Of a DNA stretch of 64,000 nucleotides, positions 38,060 through 45,782 are shown in pieces. This DNA comes from Arthrobacter sp. TPD3018 (GTDB lineage: Bacteria > Pseudomonadota > Alphaproteobacteria > Sphingomonadales > Sphingomonadaceae), in NCBI GenBank assembly GCA_003075315.1, contig QDFQ01000001.1, forward strand, positions 657,870-721,869, written 5' to 3'. A program made the translations under genes and the position numbers. Each line of letters starts with the position of its first letter. Position 1 is the stretch's first letter. The notes under the pieces are model-generated. The model searched no databases and had not been told where the DNA came from. It worked only from the letters and a program-made list of their open reading frames with translations.

Positions 38060-38914
38060 TTACGGCCGCCGACGCACCGCCGGCAGTACATCGCACACCG
38101 CTGCGCCGCCCAGGCTGACCATCGGCGCGTCGGGGTTCTCGCGCCGGGCGACTGCCGCGGCGAAGCGGGGATTGTCCGCCGCACGATATTGGAAGTGCGG
38201 CCGCTGCGCGGCCGGCACGTCGCTCGCCAGCCGTACAGACACGATGCCGGTACGCTCGCCCGGCGTCGCATAGACCCCCATCGGCGCATCGCTACGCGGC
38301 AGGCCGGACAGATAGCCCATGCCCTCCACGATCCGCCCGACGACGGTATAGTTACGGTCCAGCCGCCGCGCCGACTGGCCGATCGGGGTGAACAGCTCTG
38401 CCCCCGATCCGGTGCTCGGCAACGCATCGCGTGCGACGCCGACCATGCCATAGCAATGCGTCAGCCATGCCTGTCGTCCATTGGTCGCGACCGGCCAGCC
38501 GTCCGCGGTAATCCCGGATGCGGTAGAATAGGGATCGGCCCGCGTCATCCGCACCGCGGGGTCGAACGCCGCAATCTCGAATTCCGCCGCCGGCCGGTCG
38601 GTCACGCCGGCGGGCAGCGGCTTCTTCTCGGTCGCATCGCCCCATTGCGCGACCCAATTTTCCTGCACGCGATAGACGCTGGCATCGTCCCACCAATGCG
38701 CGTGCGCGAGCGTGCGGACATTGCCGACATGCGCGGGCGCGAACCGCGGCGCGAGCCGGATGACGACCTGCTTGCCGCTGGCGAGCGTCATCACCAGCAG
38801 TTCGTCATCGGGGATCGTCCGCCAATCGGCCTCGATCGGATCGGCGGGCGTTGCGGCCGGGGCGGGGGGCGTCGCCTGGAGCGGCGCGGCGGCGAGAAGC
38901 AGGCTCAGGATCAT
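38060..38914 (-). CDS. Secreted cyclophilin-type peptidylprolyl isomerase
   Basis: 284 residues from ATG 38914; the frame runs on upstream through the tRNA gene but that part is noise. A short signal peptide (MILSLLLAAAPLQA) is followed by a cyclophilin domain (GKQVVIRLAPRFAPAHVGNV, then VYRVQENWVAQWGDA, then YTVVGRIVEGMGYL). The catalytic FHR of classical cyclophilins is YRV here, keeping the Arg only, so activity may be low. The last 60 residues are outside the domain. Acts on proline bonds in the periplasm by family. Confidence 0.88.
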   Translation of the reverse strand: MILSLLLAAAPLQATPPAPAATPADPIEADWRTIPDDELLVMTLASGKQVVIRLAPRFAPAHVGNVRTLAHAHWWDDASVYRVQENWVAQWGDATEKKPLPAGVTDRPAAEFEIAAFDPAVRMTRADPYSTASGITADGWPVATNGRQAWLTHCYGMVGVARDALPSTGSGAELFTPIGQSARRLDRNYTVVGRIVEGMGYLSGLPRSDAPMGVYATPGERTGIVSVRLASDVPAAQRPHFQYRAADNPRFAAAVARRENPDAPMVSLGGAAVCDVLPAVRRRP

Positions 38915-39000
38915 GGCGCCAGACTGACGCAACCCACGGTCACGCGCAATCACTTGCAGCGCGCCGACGGACAGGCTAGGCGCCCCCTTCCAGGACATGC

Positions 39001-39091
39001 GGAGCGGTGGCCGAGTGGTCGAAGGCGCTCGCCTGGAAAGTGAGTATACGCCAAAAGCGTATCGAGGGTTCGAATCCCTCCCGCTCCGCCA
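39001..39091 (+). tRNA. tRNA-Ser (anticodon GGA)
   Basis: Acceptor stem GGAGCGG pairs with CCGCTCC, then G and an encoded CCA. The anticodon loop is CTGGAAA, giving GGA, which reads UCC and UCU serine codons. A long variable arm (TATACGCCAAAAGCGTA) marks a class II tRNA and fits serine. The T-arm is GAGGGTTCGAATCCCTC. Serine tRNA genes are common integration sites, and gene content changes immediately to the right. Confidence 0.97.
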
Positions 39092-39268
39092 TTTCAGCCA
39101 AGTTCTGGTCTCGCTGATCAAACCCATAACTGAAACAAAGCCGCAGAAATCAGGCGTTTTTGTTCCGCTGATGTAGGCGGCGATCCACCCCAATCCATGC
39201 TCAGCTGTTGGCTAGACCGTGGGCCAATACGCGGAGGGGCAAGCTCACTGCGCTGAAGGTGAAAACTC

Positions 39269-39418
39269 TTAGCGAACCGAGCAGCCGATACCGGCGAAAC
39301 CCGTGCCGATGATGATTGTGGGCCATTGGCGGCCGGCGCCACGCTGTTCGGGGCCTGCCGTCGGGCGCTCTTGCGTGCGTGGCATGCGTATCATCGTGTC
39401 TGCCATGTCGAGCGACAT
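39269..39418 (-). pseudogene. Truncated FAD-dependent monooxygenase (N-terminus only)
   Basis: ATG 39418 has an excellent ribosome site (GGGAGAG, 5 bases away). The 49 codons end in WPTIIIGTGFAGIGCSVR, the FAD-binding dinucleotide fold that opens Baeyer-Villiger and related flavin monooxygenases, and then meet a stop exactly where the first helix should continue. The following sequence shows no monooxygenase similarity in any frame that I can recognise. It is therefore a decayed or deleted gene rather than a small protein. It lies 180 bases from tRNA-Ser, consistent with a deletion or insertion boundary. Confidence 0.65.
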
Positions 39419-39583
39419 GCATCTCTCCCATTGCCGATCACGCCGGCTATTCAAGACAGAGTGGTATCTCGTTCTCCGGCAGTGAAGAGCGGGGCAGGCC
39501 ATCACCGATCGAATAGGCCAAGTTAGGGCGTCCAAGCGCCTGCGAGGCGGTTTTCGCAGGGTCAGGCTGCCGCACGAGCGATC

Positions 39584-39617
39584 TTGGCAGTAACGGTTGC
39601 GTGATATGGTATAACAT
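39584..39617 (+). promoter_or_regulatory. Putative promoter with Zur-like operator
   Basis: TTGGCA (39584-39589) could be a -35 box, with a TA-rich -10 region near 39607-39615. Overlapping the -10 is ATGGTATAACAT (39606-39617), a 12-base palindrome with one mismatch and close to the GTTATAAC-centred operators known for alphaproteobacterial Zur. It lies 40 bases before the TonB receptor start. Confidence 0.5.
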
Positions 39618-39657
39618 TGCAGTGAGCGCCCTCATTCAAAAGGGGGACTAGACGTCG

Positions 39658-41901
39658 ATGCTACCGAATTTCATCCTGCTGGCGGTTGCCGCAGGACCTG
39701 CTGCCGTACCGCCCGAGCCCAACAAGGCGGCGTCCACGATCGTCGTAGAGGGGCAGCGCGATGATTCTTCCGCCGCCCAACGTCTGTCGAGCGCGTCGGG
39801 CGCGACGGTCGACGGGGCGGAACTCGAACGGCGCCGGGCACCGACGCTGGGCGAGACCGTATCGCGGGTGCCGGGCGTGCAGAATGACTATTTCGGCCCG
39901 GCGGTCGGCCGCCCGACGATCCGGGGCCAGACCGGCGGCCGGGTCGCGATCCTGGTCGACGGTCTGCCGACACAGGATGCCTCCGGAATAGGGGCGGAAC
40001 ATGCCGCGGCGGTGGAACCGTTCCTCGCCGACCGGATCGAGCTGCTCAAGGGCAGCGCCGCAGTCCCCTATGGCGGCGGCGCGATCGGGGGCGTCGTGAA
40101 CGTGATCGACGGTCGTATACCGACGCAGCGGCATGGCGGCGCGCCCACCGGCCGGGCGGAAGTCCGCAGCGGCGACAATGTCGGCGTGACGACCATGACG
40201 CGCCTCGACGGCGGACGTGGTGCGTTCGCGTGGCACCTCGATGGCCTGTATCGGTATCAGGGGGATCAGGCGATACCGGGCCTGGCGAAAGCCGATACGT
40301 GCCGGACGTGGTCGTCGCTCGTCTCGAACACCGGGCTTCAGGCGCTGTGCCAGGTCCGGTTGGCACGGCCGACCTATGTGTATGACGCTACGGTCAAACG
40401 CTATGTCGATGCGACGCCGCTGTCGGGGCAGATCATCACGAACCTCGATCCCACCGGCGACGCGGACGGGCGCCTGCCCAATAGCGCAATCCGAACGACC
40501 GCCGTCACGGCGGGCGGCAGCATCATCGTCGATGGCGGCTTTCTGGGCCTGTCGATCGGCCGGTACGACAACAGCTATGGCGTGCCCGGCTTCGCCCTCA
40601 TCACATCGTCCAGAACCGGCGCCAGCCCGATCGGCGTGACCGTGGGGCAGACACGCTTCGACCTAAAGGGCGCGTTGTACGATCCGCTGCCGGGTGTCGC
40701 GACGGTAACGCTGCGCGCGGCGCATGTCCGGTCACGGGACCGCGAACGCGTGCCAGATCGTGACTGGAGCCGGTTCGATGGCAATGGTGAGGAGATGCGA
40801 GTCGAGATTACCCATCGTCCGCTCGGCCCCCTGAGCGGATCGATCGGCGGGCAGATCGCCGATCGCACCCTGCGCACCGCCGAGACGACCTCCTACCTCC
40901 CCAGCGTCGCCACGGCGGATCGATCGGCGTTCCTGGCCGAACAATTAATTCTGTCGCCGCTGACGCTCAGCGGAGGCATCCGATATGATCGGGTGCGCTA
41001 TGATCTCGACGAGGCCAGCGTGCGCGCGGGCCGCGGGCAGGGGGCGGCCTATGCCCGCGATGCCGACTTCCATCTGCTGAGCGGCGATGTCGGTGCGCGT
41101 CTGGCGCTGTTCAGTTCGCTGTATCTGCGGGGGCGTTGGTCGCATGCCGAGCGGGCGCCGGGGATCAACGAGCTTTACGCCAACGGCAACCATTTCTCGA
41201 TCCTGACCGAGGAGCAGGGAGACGCCCGATTGCGCAAGGAGCGCGCCGAGACGGTCGAAGTCGGCGGCGGGATCGACACATCCTGGCTGTCCGCCTCCGT
41301 GTCCGCTTACAGCACCAAGTTCGTGGACTATATCTATCTCGGCAACACCGGCGTGTCGCGGACCCTGCCGGTACGCGAATGGCGACAGGGCGATACCCGC
41401 TTCCGCGGTATCGAGGGGGAGGCGACGTTCCGGGCGACCACGCGCGTCGGACGATTCGCGCTGCACGGCTTCGGCGATTATGTGCAGGTCCGCCCGATCT
41501 TCACCCTGCCGGATGGCTACAGCCCGTTCGACAGTGGTTCGACCGCTGCCCTGGATCGACAATATTATCGGCAGCGGCTCGACGGCGATTATCTGCCGCG
41601 CACACCGATGTCGCGCTATGGTGGCGATCTGGGCTGGGAAAGCGGCGCGTGGCGCGCGTCGATCGGCGCGGTACGCTATCTGCGGCAGGCCGATGTCGCG
41701 AAGGGCGAGCCGATCTCGAACGGCTTCACATTGGTCGATGCCCATGCCGCCTATCGCTTCGGCACCGCGGCCCGGTACGAGGCGTTTGTCGACGTCGCCA
41801 ATCTGACGAATGCAGAGGCGCGGTTACACAACTCCTTCCTCCGCCTGCGGGCCCCTTTGCCCGGACGTGCGGTGGCGGTGGGCCTGCGCACGGCATTCTG
41901 A
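39658..41901 (+). CDS. TonB-dependent outer-membrane receptor, ZnuD-like
   Basis: 747 residues. A short signal region is followed by a TonB-box-like segment (STIVVEGQ), a plug domain (TLGETVSRVPGVQNDYFGPA, IRGQTGGRVAILVDGLPTQD, IELLKGSAAVPYGGGAIGGV) and a 22-strand barrel ending in Phe. The ERAPGINELYANGNHFSILT then E-GDARLRKERAETVEVG pattern is shared with the ZnuD zinc and heme receptor group. The Zur-like box upstream supports zinc. A terminator follows directly. No ABC importer is adjacent. Confidence 0.88.
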   Translation: MLPNFILLAVAAGPAAVPPEPNKAASTIVVEGQRDDSSAAQRLSSASGATVDGAELERRRAPTLGETVSRVPGVQNDYFGPAVGRPTIRGQTGGRVAILVDGLPTQDASGIGAEHAAAVEPFLADRIELLKGSAAVPYGGGAIGGVVNVIDGRIPTQRHGGAPTGRAEVRSGDNVGVTTMTRLDGGRGAFAWHLDGLYRYQGDQAIPGLAKADTCRTWSSLVSNTGLQALCQVRLARPTYVYDATVKRYVDATPLSGQIITNLDPTGDADGRLPNSAIRTTAVTAGGSIIVDGGFLGLSIGRYDNSYGVPGFALITSSRTGASPIGVTVGQTRFDLKGALYDPLPGVATVTLRAAHVRSRDRERVPDRDWSRFDGNGEEMRVEITHRPLGPLSGSIGGQIADRTLRTAETTSYLPSVATADRSAFLAEQLILSPLTLSGGIRYDRVRYDLDEASVRAGRGQGAAYARDADFHLLSGDVGARLALFSSLYLRGRWSHAERAPGINELYANGNHFSILTEEQGDARLRKERAETVEVGGGIDTSWLSASVSAYSTKFVDYIYLGNTGVSRTLPVREWRQGDTRFRGIEGEATFRATTRVGRFALHGFGDYVQVRPIFTLPDGYSPFDSGSTAALDRQYYRQRLDGDYLPRTPMSRYGGDLGWESGAWRASIGAVRYLRQADVAKGEPISNGFTLVDAHAAYRFGTAARYEAFVDVANLTNAEARLHNSFLRLRAPLPGRAVAVGLRTAF

Positions 41902-41909
41902 CGCCGATG

Positions 41910-41950
41910 CCCTCGGTCGCATAGCGCGCGACCGAGGGAGGGTTTCTTTT
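41910..41950 (+). terminator. Intrinsic terminator after the ZnuD-like receptor
   Basis: An 11-pair stem (CCCTCGGTCGC and complement), seven-base loop, then AGGGTTTCTTTT. Begins 9 bases after the stop codon. Confidence 0.85.
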
Positions 41951-42046
41951 ATGGCTACACCATTGGAAGAACTCGGCCGTCTCGACCGCCATCCGCGTGC
42001 GAGACGGCCAGATGCAGGGAAGGGTGGCATCTGCTAGGATCGCTCA

Positions 42047-42787
42047 ATGGCAAGGTTCGACAACAAGCGCGTCCTTATCACGGGCGGAACGAGCGGCATG
42101 GGGCTGGCGGGGGCGACGCGCATCGTCCGGGAGGGCGGAAGCGTCATCGTCACGGGGCTCGATCCGGATCGTATCGACACGTCACGCAGTGCTCTCGGTG
42201 ATCGCGGCCGGGTTCTCGCCAATGATGCCGCCGATCCTTCCAGCGTCGCCATGCTGGTCGAGGTGGCGAAGGATGCAGGCGGGCTGGACGGGTTATGGCT
42301 CAACGCCGGCTATGCCGCGCTCGGTGCGCCGGAAGAGGTCGACGCCGACGCCTTCGACCGCATGATGGCCGCCAACGTGCGCGGACCGATGCTGCAACTT
42401 GCCGCCCTGTCCGAGCACCTGACGCGTGGGGCATCGGTCGTCGTGACCTCGTCGTCGTCCACCTATGAGGGGGCGGCCGCGACAGGTCTGTACGCGGCCA
42501 CCAAGGGCGCCCTGATTGCGATGGCGCGGTCTTGGGCAACCGCGCTGGCGCCGCGCGGCATTCGCGTGAACGTCGTCGTGCCGGGACCGATCGACACCAA
42601 TTTTCGCCACTTCCTGCCGGACGACGCAAAGCGTGGTTTCGAGGATTTCGTCGTCGGACAGGTCCCGCTCGGCCGCGCGGGCACAGCGGACGAAGCCGCA
42701 GCCGTCGCGCTGTTCCTCCTGTCGGACGAGGCTTCCTATGTCACGGGTAGCCAATATGCCGTCGATGGCGGCCTCATCATGCTGTAG
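42047..42787 (+). CDS. Short-chain dehydrogenase/reductase
   Basis: 246 residues of the classical SDR type: cofactor loop GGTSGMG at 13-19, NAG at 86-88, catalytic Tyr149 and Lys153 in YAATK, and the conserved PGPIDT after them. The first-strand end has TGLDPDR rather than an acidic residue directly, so NADP or NAD preference is unclear. Substrate unknown. It follows the receptor by 145 bases beyond a terminator, so it is a separate unit. A hairpin (GCCAACGA facing TCGTTGGC) follows the stop codon. Confidence 0.9.
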   Translation: MARFDNKRVLITGGTSGMGLAGATRIVREGGSVIVTGLDPDRIDTSRSALGDRGRVLANDAADPSSVAMLVEVAKDAGGLDGLWLNAGYAALGAPEEVDADAFDRMMAANVRGPMLQLAALSEHLTRGASVVVTSSSSTYEGAAATGLYAATKGALIAMARSWATALAPRGIRVNVVVPGPIDTNFRHFLPDDAKRGFEDFVVGQVPLGRAGTADEAAAVALFLLSDEASYVTGSQYAVDGGLIML

Positions 42788-42939
42788 CCAACGATCCTCG
42801 TTTCGTTGGCCGTTCCCGATCCGAAAGGCGGGAGGCTTGTTCGATGTTGTTTTTTGACAGATGCTGCCGCGGTGGCCGTGCCCCTCCTCGCGGAACCGCG
42901 CCGCCGGTGAACGGCAGCGCAGCAGTCGGGCCGACAGCA

Positions 42940-43836
42940 TTAGTCCATCGACAGGCCATGCGTAGCGTCCACTGCGTGACTGGCGTTAGGTCGCTCGCCG
43001 CGAACGACGACGATGCTGCCGAGCACAATCAGCATTCCGCCGAGTAGGACTGGCCATCCCACCGGATCACCGAACAGGCCGATGCCCAGCGTGGCACCGA
43101 TCAGCGGTTCGATGTTGATGAACACGCCTGCACTGGCGCTATCGACCCGGGCCGCGCCATATTGCCACGCGGCCGTGGCTAGGAAGGTGGAGAGGAGACC
43201 CTGCCCAACGATTCCGCTCCACGCGACGGGGCTGAGCGCGAGCGGGGGCGCGCCATGGAGCAGCAGAGCGATGGGTAGCACGGTGAGCGTCGCTACAACC
43301 AATGTGACGGCAGGCACCGTCATCGCCGATCGGGTCGCAGGCACGCGCTTTAGCGCCAGCAGCCACGCCAGGAAGATCAGGAGCGACGCCAGCGAAAGCG
43401 CGATGCCGATCGCGGTGCCGGCACCGCCCGGCTTGCCCGCGATCAAAGCCGCGCCACCCGTCGCCGCGACGACCCCGATCCACGAGGCGCGCGTGACGCG
43501 TTCGCCCATCAGATACGCCGAGACCGCGATCAGTGCGGGCATCGCTCCGACCAGCAGGGCAGCCAGCGTAACGGTGACTCCGGCCAGCCCCTCGAATTGG
43601 ACGACGAATGCCAATCCGTACAGCGCGCCCGCCAGCAGCACCGGTGGCGAATGGAACAGCGCTCGTGCCGCCTTCGTGGCGAGGGCAAAGGGAGCAGCGA
43701 CGATACAGGCGACAATGAAGCGGAGCAGCACCATATGCGCCGGGTCGATTTCACGCAGGGCTAACTTGCCGAGGGGAAAGCCAAGCCCCCAGGCGAGCCC
43801 AGCCAGCGTGAGGGCCAAAAATGCGAGACGGTTCAT
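42940..43836 (-). CDS. EamA-family (DMT) transporter
   Basis: 298 residues from ATG 43836 (an ATG 18 bases before is possible). Ten membrane spans arranged as two EamA repeats; the first begins LALTLAGLAWGLGFPLGKLAL, the second LASLLIFLAWLLALKRVPAT. Family members export amino acids, nucleotide sugars or other metabolites. No partner gene. Convergent with the SDR gene, divergent context on its other side is the pectate lyase end. Confidence 0.9.
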   Translation of the reverse strand: MNRLAFLALTLAGLAWGLGFPLGKLALREIDPAHMVLLRFIVACIVAAPFALATKAARALFHSPPVLLAGALYGLAFVVQFEGLAGVTVTLAALLVGAMPALIAVSAYLMGERVTRASWIGVVAATGGAALIAGKPGGAGTAIGIALSLASLLIFLAWLLALKRVPATRSAMTVPAVTLVVATLTVLPIALLLHGAPPLALSPVAWSGIVGQGLLSTFLATAAWQYGAARVDSASAGVFINIEPLIGATLGIGLFGDPVGWPVLLGGMLIVLGSIVVVRGERPNASHAVDATHGLSMD

Positions 43837-44014
43837 CGCGGCTCGGTGCCGCATTGCGCGCCTTTTGGCGATAGGCGGAGCGCGATCGAGCGAGACGCGC
43901 TGGTGCCGGGCCGGAAACGCGCCGCCGTCGCGCAGGGTAAGCCGATCCTCCAGTCAATCATTGGTCGTCGCCGTGAACCAGCGGGAGGGCGAGCGCCCCC
44001 ACTAATGCTCGAGC

Positions 44015-45295
44015 TCAGCTGCCATAGCGGCGGCGCCATTTCGCATAGGCCGCGGCGACGTTTGCGCCGGTGGTGTTGAACCATGCGTAGCCGTTGCGGC
44101 GCTCCTCGCTGATATCGTTGACGTCGTCGTGGATCGACCGGTCGCGATCGCCGAATACCGGGCGTTCGGTGGTGGGGTCATAGAAGCGCGCCCATAACGT
44201 CCTGGCGCCGCGCTGATCGATCAGCCGCCTGCCACCCGGCGTGGTAGCATCCGTCCAGGCATGGTTTTCGATGCCATGGGCGGCGAACCAGACGGCGCCG
44301 GACGTGATTGCCTCGCGCATCGCCGGCGATGGGTCGGGTTCCTCCATCAGAAAGCGCAGCACCGCGGCGCTTTCGGCGGTGGCGAGCGCGATCGGTTCGA
44401 AATTGCGTGCGCCGACCGGGCGGAGCGTGAGCGGGTCGTATTGCTGCGCCCAGATCGTGCGCCGTCCGTTCACGACCACCTGGGTCGCGAGCAGCGTCGC
44501 CACCGCACGCGCCGCGGCCTCTCGCGCGGCGATGCGCAACGCCGGCGGCACGAAGCCATAGTCGCCGGACCCGGCCGCGGTACGCTGCAGCAGCGCGGTC
44601 GCCCGCAGCATCGCATCGTCGTTCAGCGTCAGCGCGTCGTGATAGCCGCCCTGTAACGGATAGACCTGCGGCCAGCCGCCCGATGGCTGCTGCGCCTGCA
44701 ACAGATAGCGGATGCCGTCGACGAAGGCGGTGCGATACCGCGCGCCGTCAGCGCCCGGCCGCCCGGCCTGCGCGCGCGCCAGAAAGGCGAGTTCGGTGGT
44801 CGTCGCATCGTTATCGATCGTACCCACGAAGCCCCAGCCGCCCGCAAGATCGGCGGCCGCATGCGCGCCGGCCTTGCTATCGAAGGGGATGTACATCTGG
44901 CCACGGACGCGGGCCGGAGCGCTGCGATCCTGATTCTTGCCCCAGCCGCCCGTGGGCGTCTGGAAGCTGACGATATTGTCGGCGATCGCGCGCGCGGCGT
45001 CGCCGGCATACCAGGCCGGTTCGCGATCGAGCGGCATGGTCTTGATCTTGCCTTCGGGCGGCGGCGCCGGAATCGCGGCGAGGCCCTGCCGTTCGGCGGC
45101 CAAAGCTGCTTTGTCGCGCGCCATCGCGGCGGTCGAACGCGCGATATAGTCTGCCCAGGCGGTCCGCTGCACCGGGGGCAGGGCGCCCAGTCGGTCGATG
45201 GTCAGGGACGGGGGCGGCGCCATATGCCCGATCACCGTCGCGGCTGCCGGGACCATGAATGTGGTCAACACACACGCCAGAACAAAGCCCTTCAT
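44015..45295 (-). CDS. pelA: Pectate lyase, PL10 family
   Basis: 426 residues from ATG 45295, set by GGAGAGG upstream. A Sec signal peptide (KGFVLACVLTTFMVPAAA) precedes the PL10 catalytic domain: GGWGKNQDR, GTIDNDATTTELAFLA, SGGWPQVYPLQGGYHDALTLN, and GARTLWARFYD with DISEERRNGYAW toward the end. It cuts polygalacturonate by beta-elimination, yielding 4,5-unsaturated ends, outside the cytoplasm. The upstream operator at 45347 overlaps its promoter, so it should be controlled with the hexuronate genes. Confidence 0.93.
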   Translation of the reverse strand: MKGFVLACVLTTFMVPAAATVIGHMAPPPSLTIDRLGALPPVQRTAWADYIARSTAAMARDKAALAAERQGLAAIPAPPPEGKIKTMPLDREPAWYAGDAARAIADNIVSFQTPTGGWGKNQDRSAPARVRGQMYIPFDSKAGAHAAADLAGGWGFVGTIDNDATTTELAFLARAQAGRPGADGARYRTAFVDGIRYLLQAQQPSGGWPQVYPLQGGYHDALTLNDDAMLRATALLQRTAAGSGDYGFVPPALRIAAREAAARAVATLLATQVVVNGRRTIWAQQYDPLTLRPVGARNFEPIALATAESAAVLRFLMEEPDPSPAMREAITSGAVWFAAHGIENHAWTDATTPGGRRLIDQRGARTLWARFYDPTTERPVFGDRDRSIHDDVNDISEERRNGYAWFNTTGANVAAAYAKWRRRYGS

Positions 45296-45332
45296 CGCGC
45301 GATCCTCTCCAACTTTTGTGTCTGTGCGAAGC

Positions 45333-45361
45333 ATCGTGCCAGTTAATGACACCGGTGACAA
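45333..45361 (-). promoter_or_regulatory. pelA promoter containing LacI-type operator
   Basis: On the minus strand TTGTCA (45361-45356) and CACGAT (45338-45333) are 17 bases apart, a plausible -35/-10 pair with a weak -10. The operator TGACACCGGTGACA (45347-45360) overlaps the -35, so binding should repress. Confidence 0.55.
45347..45360. promoter_or_regulatory. LacI-family operator site 1 (pelA)
   Basis: TGACACCGGTGACA, a palindrome with one mismatch from TGACACCGGTGTCA and a central CG, as LacI-family proteins usually bind. One of six related sites between 45 and 63 kb. Confidence 0.7.
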
Positions 45362-45443
45362 TAAACGCTTGCGACTTTCTCCGAAATGAATAGCTTCACC
45401 CCTGCCATCAGAGTTCGACGGGACCATTGGCAAGGAGGGGGCG

Positions 45444-45695
45444 ATGACAGATAGTATGGCGAAACTACAAAGACTTAAGTTGTTACGTCATGCTTGGCGC
45501 GGGCCGAAAGATGCCGCGGCTGGGGCGACGGCCTCTCCACTCTCCGCATCGCCCTTCAGGCCGAAAACAACTTGCTATGACACCGGTAACAAACGCTTTT
45601 TAGCTGCGGTGACGCGTTATGCCGCCCGTTTCGAGCGCGTGCGAATCGCAATCGCACCGGCGCCCGCACGGCGCGTCCCTCACGCACATATCTGA
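45444..45695 (+). CDS. Possible small ORF with strong ribosome site
   Basis: 83 codons from ATG 45444, preceded at the ideal distance by AAGGAGG, one of the best ribosome sites in the window. The product (MTDSMAKLQRLKLLRHAWRG start) is basic, has no signal peptide or span, and matches nothing I know. The second LacI-type operator lies inside the frame, so the ORF may be a remnant or a leader rather than a real gene. Confidence 0.25.
   Translation: MTDSMAKLQRLKLLRHAWRGPKDAAAGATASPLSASPFRPKTTCYDTGNKRFLAAVTRYAARFERVRIAIAPAPARRVPHAHI
45578..45591. promoter_or_regulatory. LacI-family operator site 2 (large TonB receptor)
   Basis: TGACACCGGTAACA, 192 bases before the receptor start. TTGCTA just before it could be the -35 of the receptor promoter, giving the same layout as at pelA. 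Confidence 0.65.
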
Positions 45696-45782
45696 CCGGT
45701 GACGGGGCTGCGGCCCCGCGCCGGACGCACGTCGACAAGGCCGGGTCCCATGAGGTCGCCGGCCATATCCTGGGAGAAGATG

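Larger units (their letters stand above)
39092..39657. other. 566-base region right of tRNA-Ser: gene remnant and promoter
   Basis: Contains the truncated monooxygenase start (39269-39418, minus), and then a putative promoter with Zur-like operator before the TonB receptor. Between 39092 and 39268 and between 39419 and 39583 I see no supported gene; no integrase fragment is recognisable. The base composition is visibly less GC-rich than the flanks. Confidence 0.5.

Noticed and set aside
38915-39193. N-terminal extension of the cyclophilin-like frame
   Set aside because: It would translate the complement of tRNA-Ser and lacks a ribosome site; the signal peptide starts at 38914.
39118-39342. 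Possible continuation of the truncated monooxygenase in another frame
   Set aside because: The residues after the break do not resemble a flavin monooxygenase in any frame.
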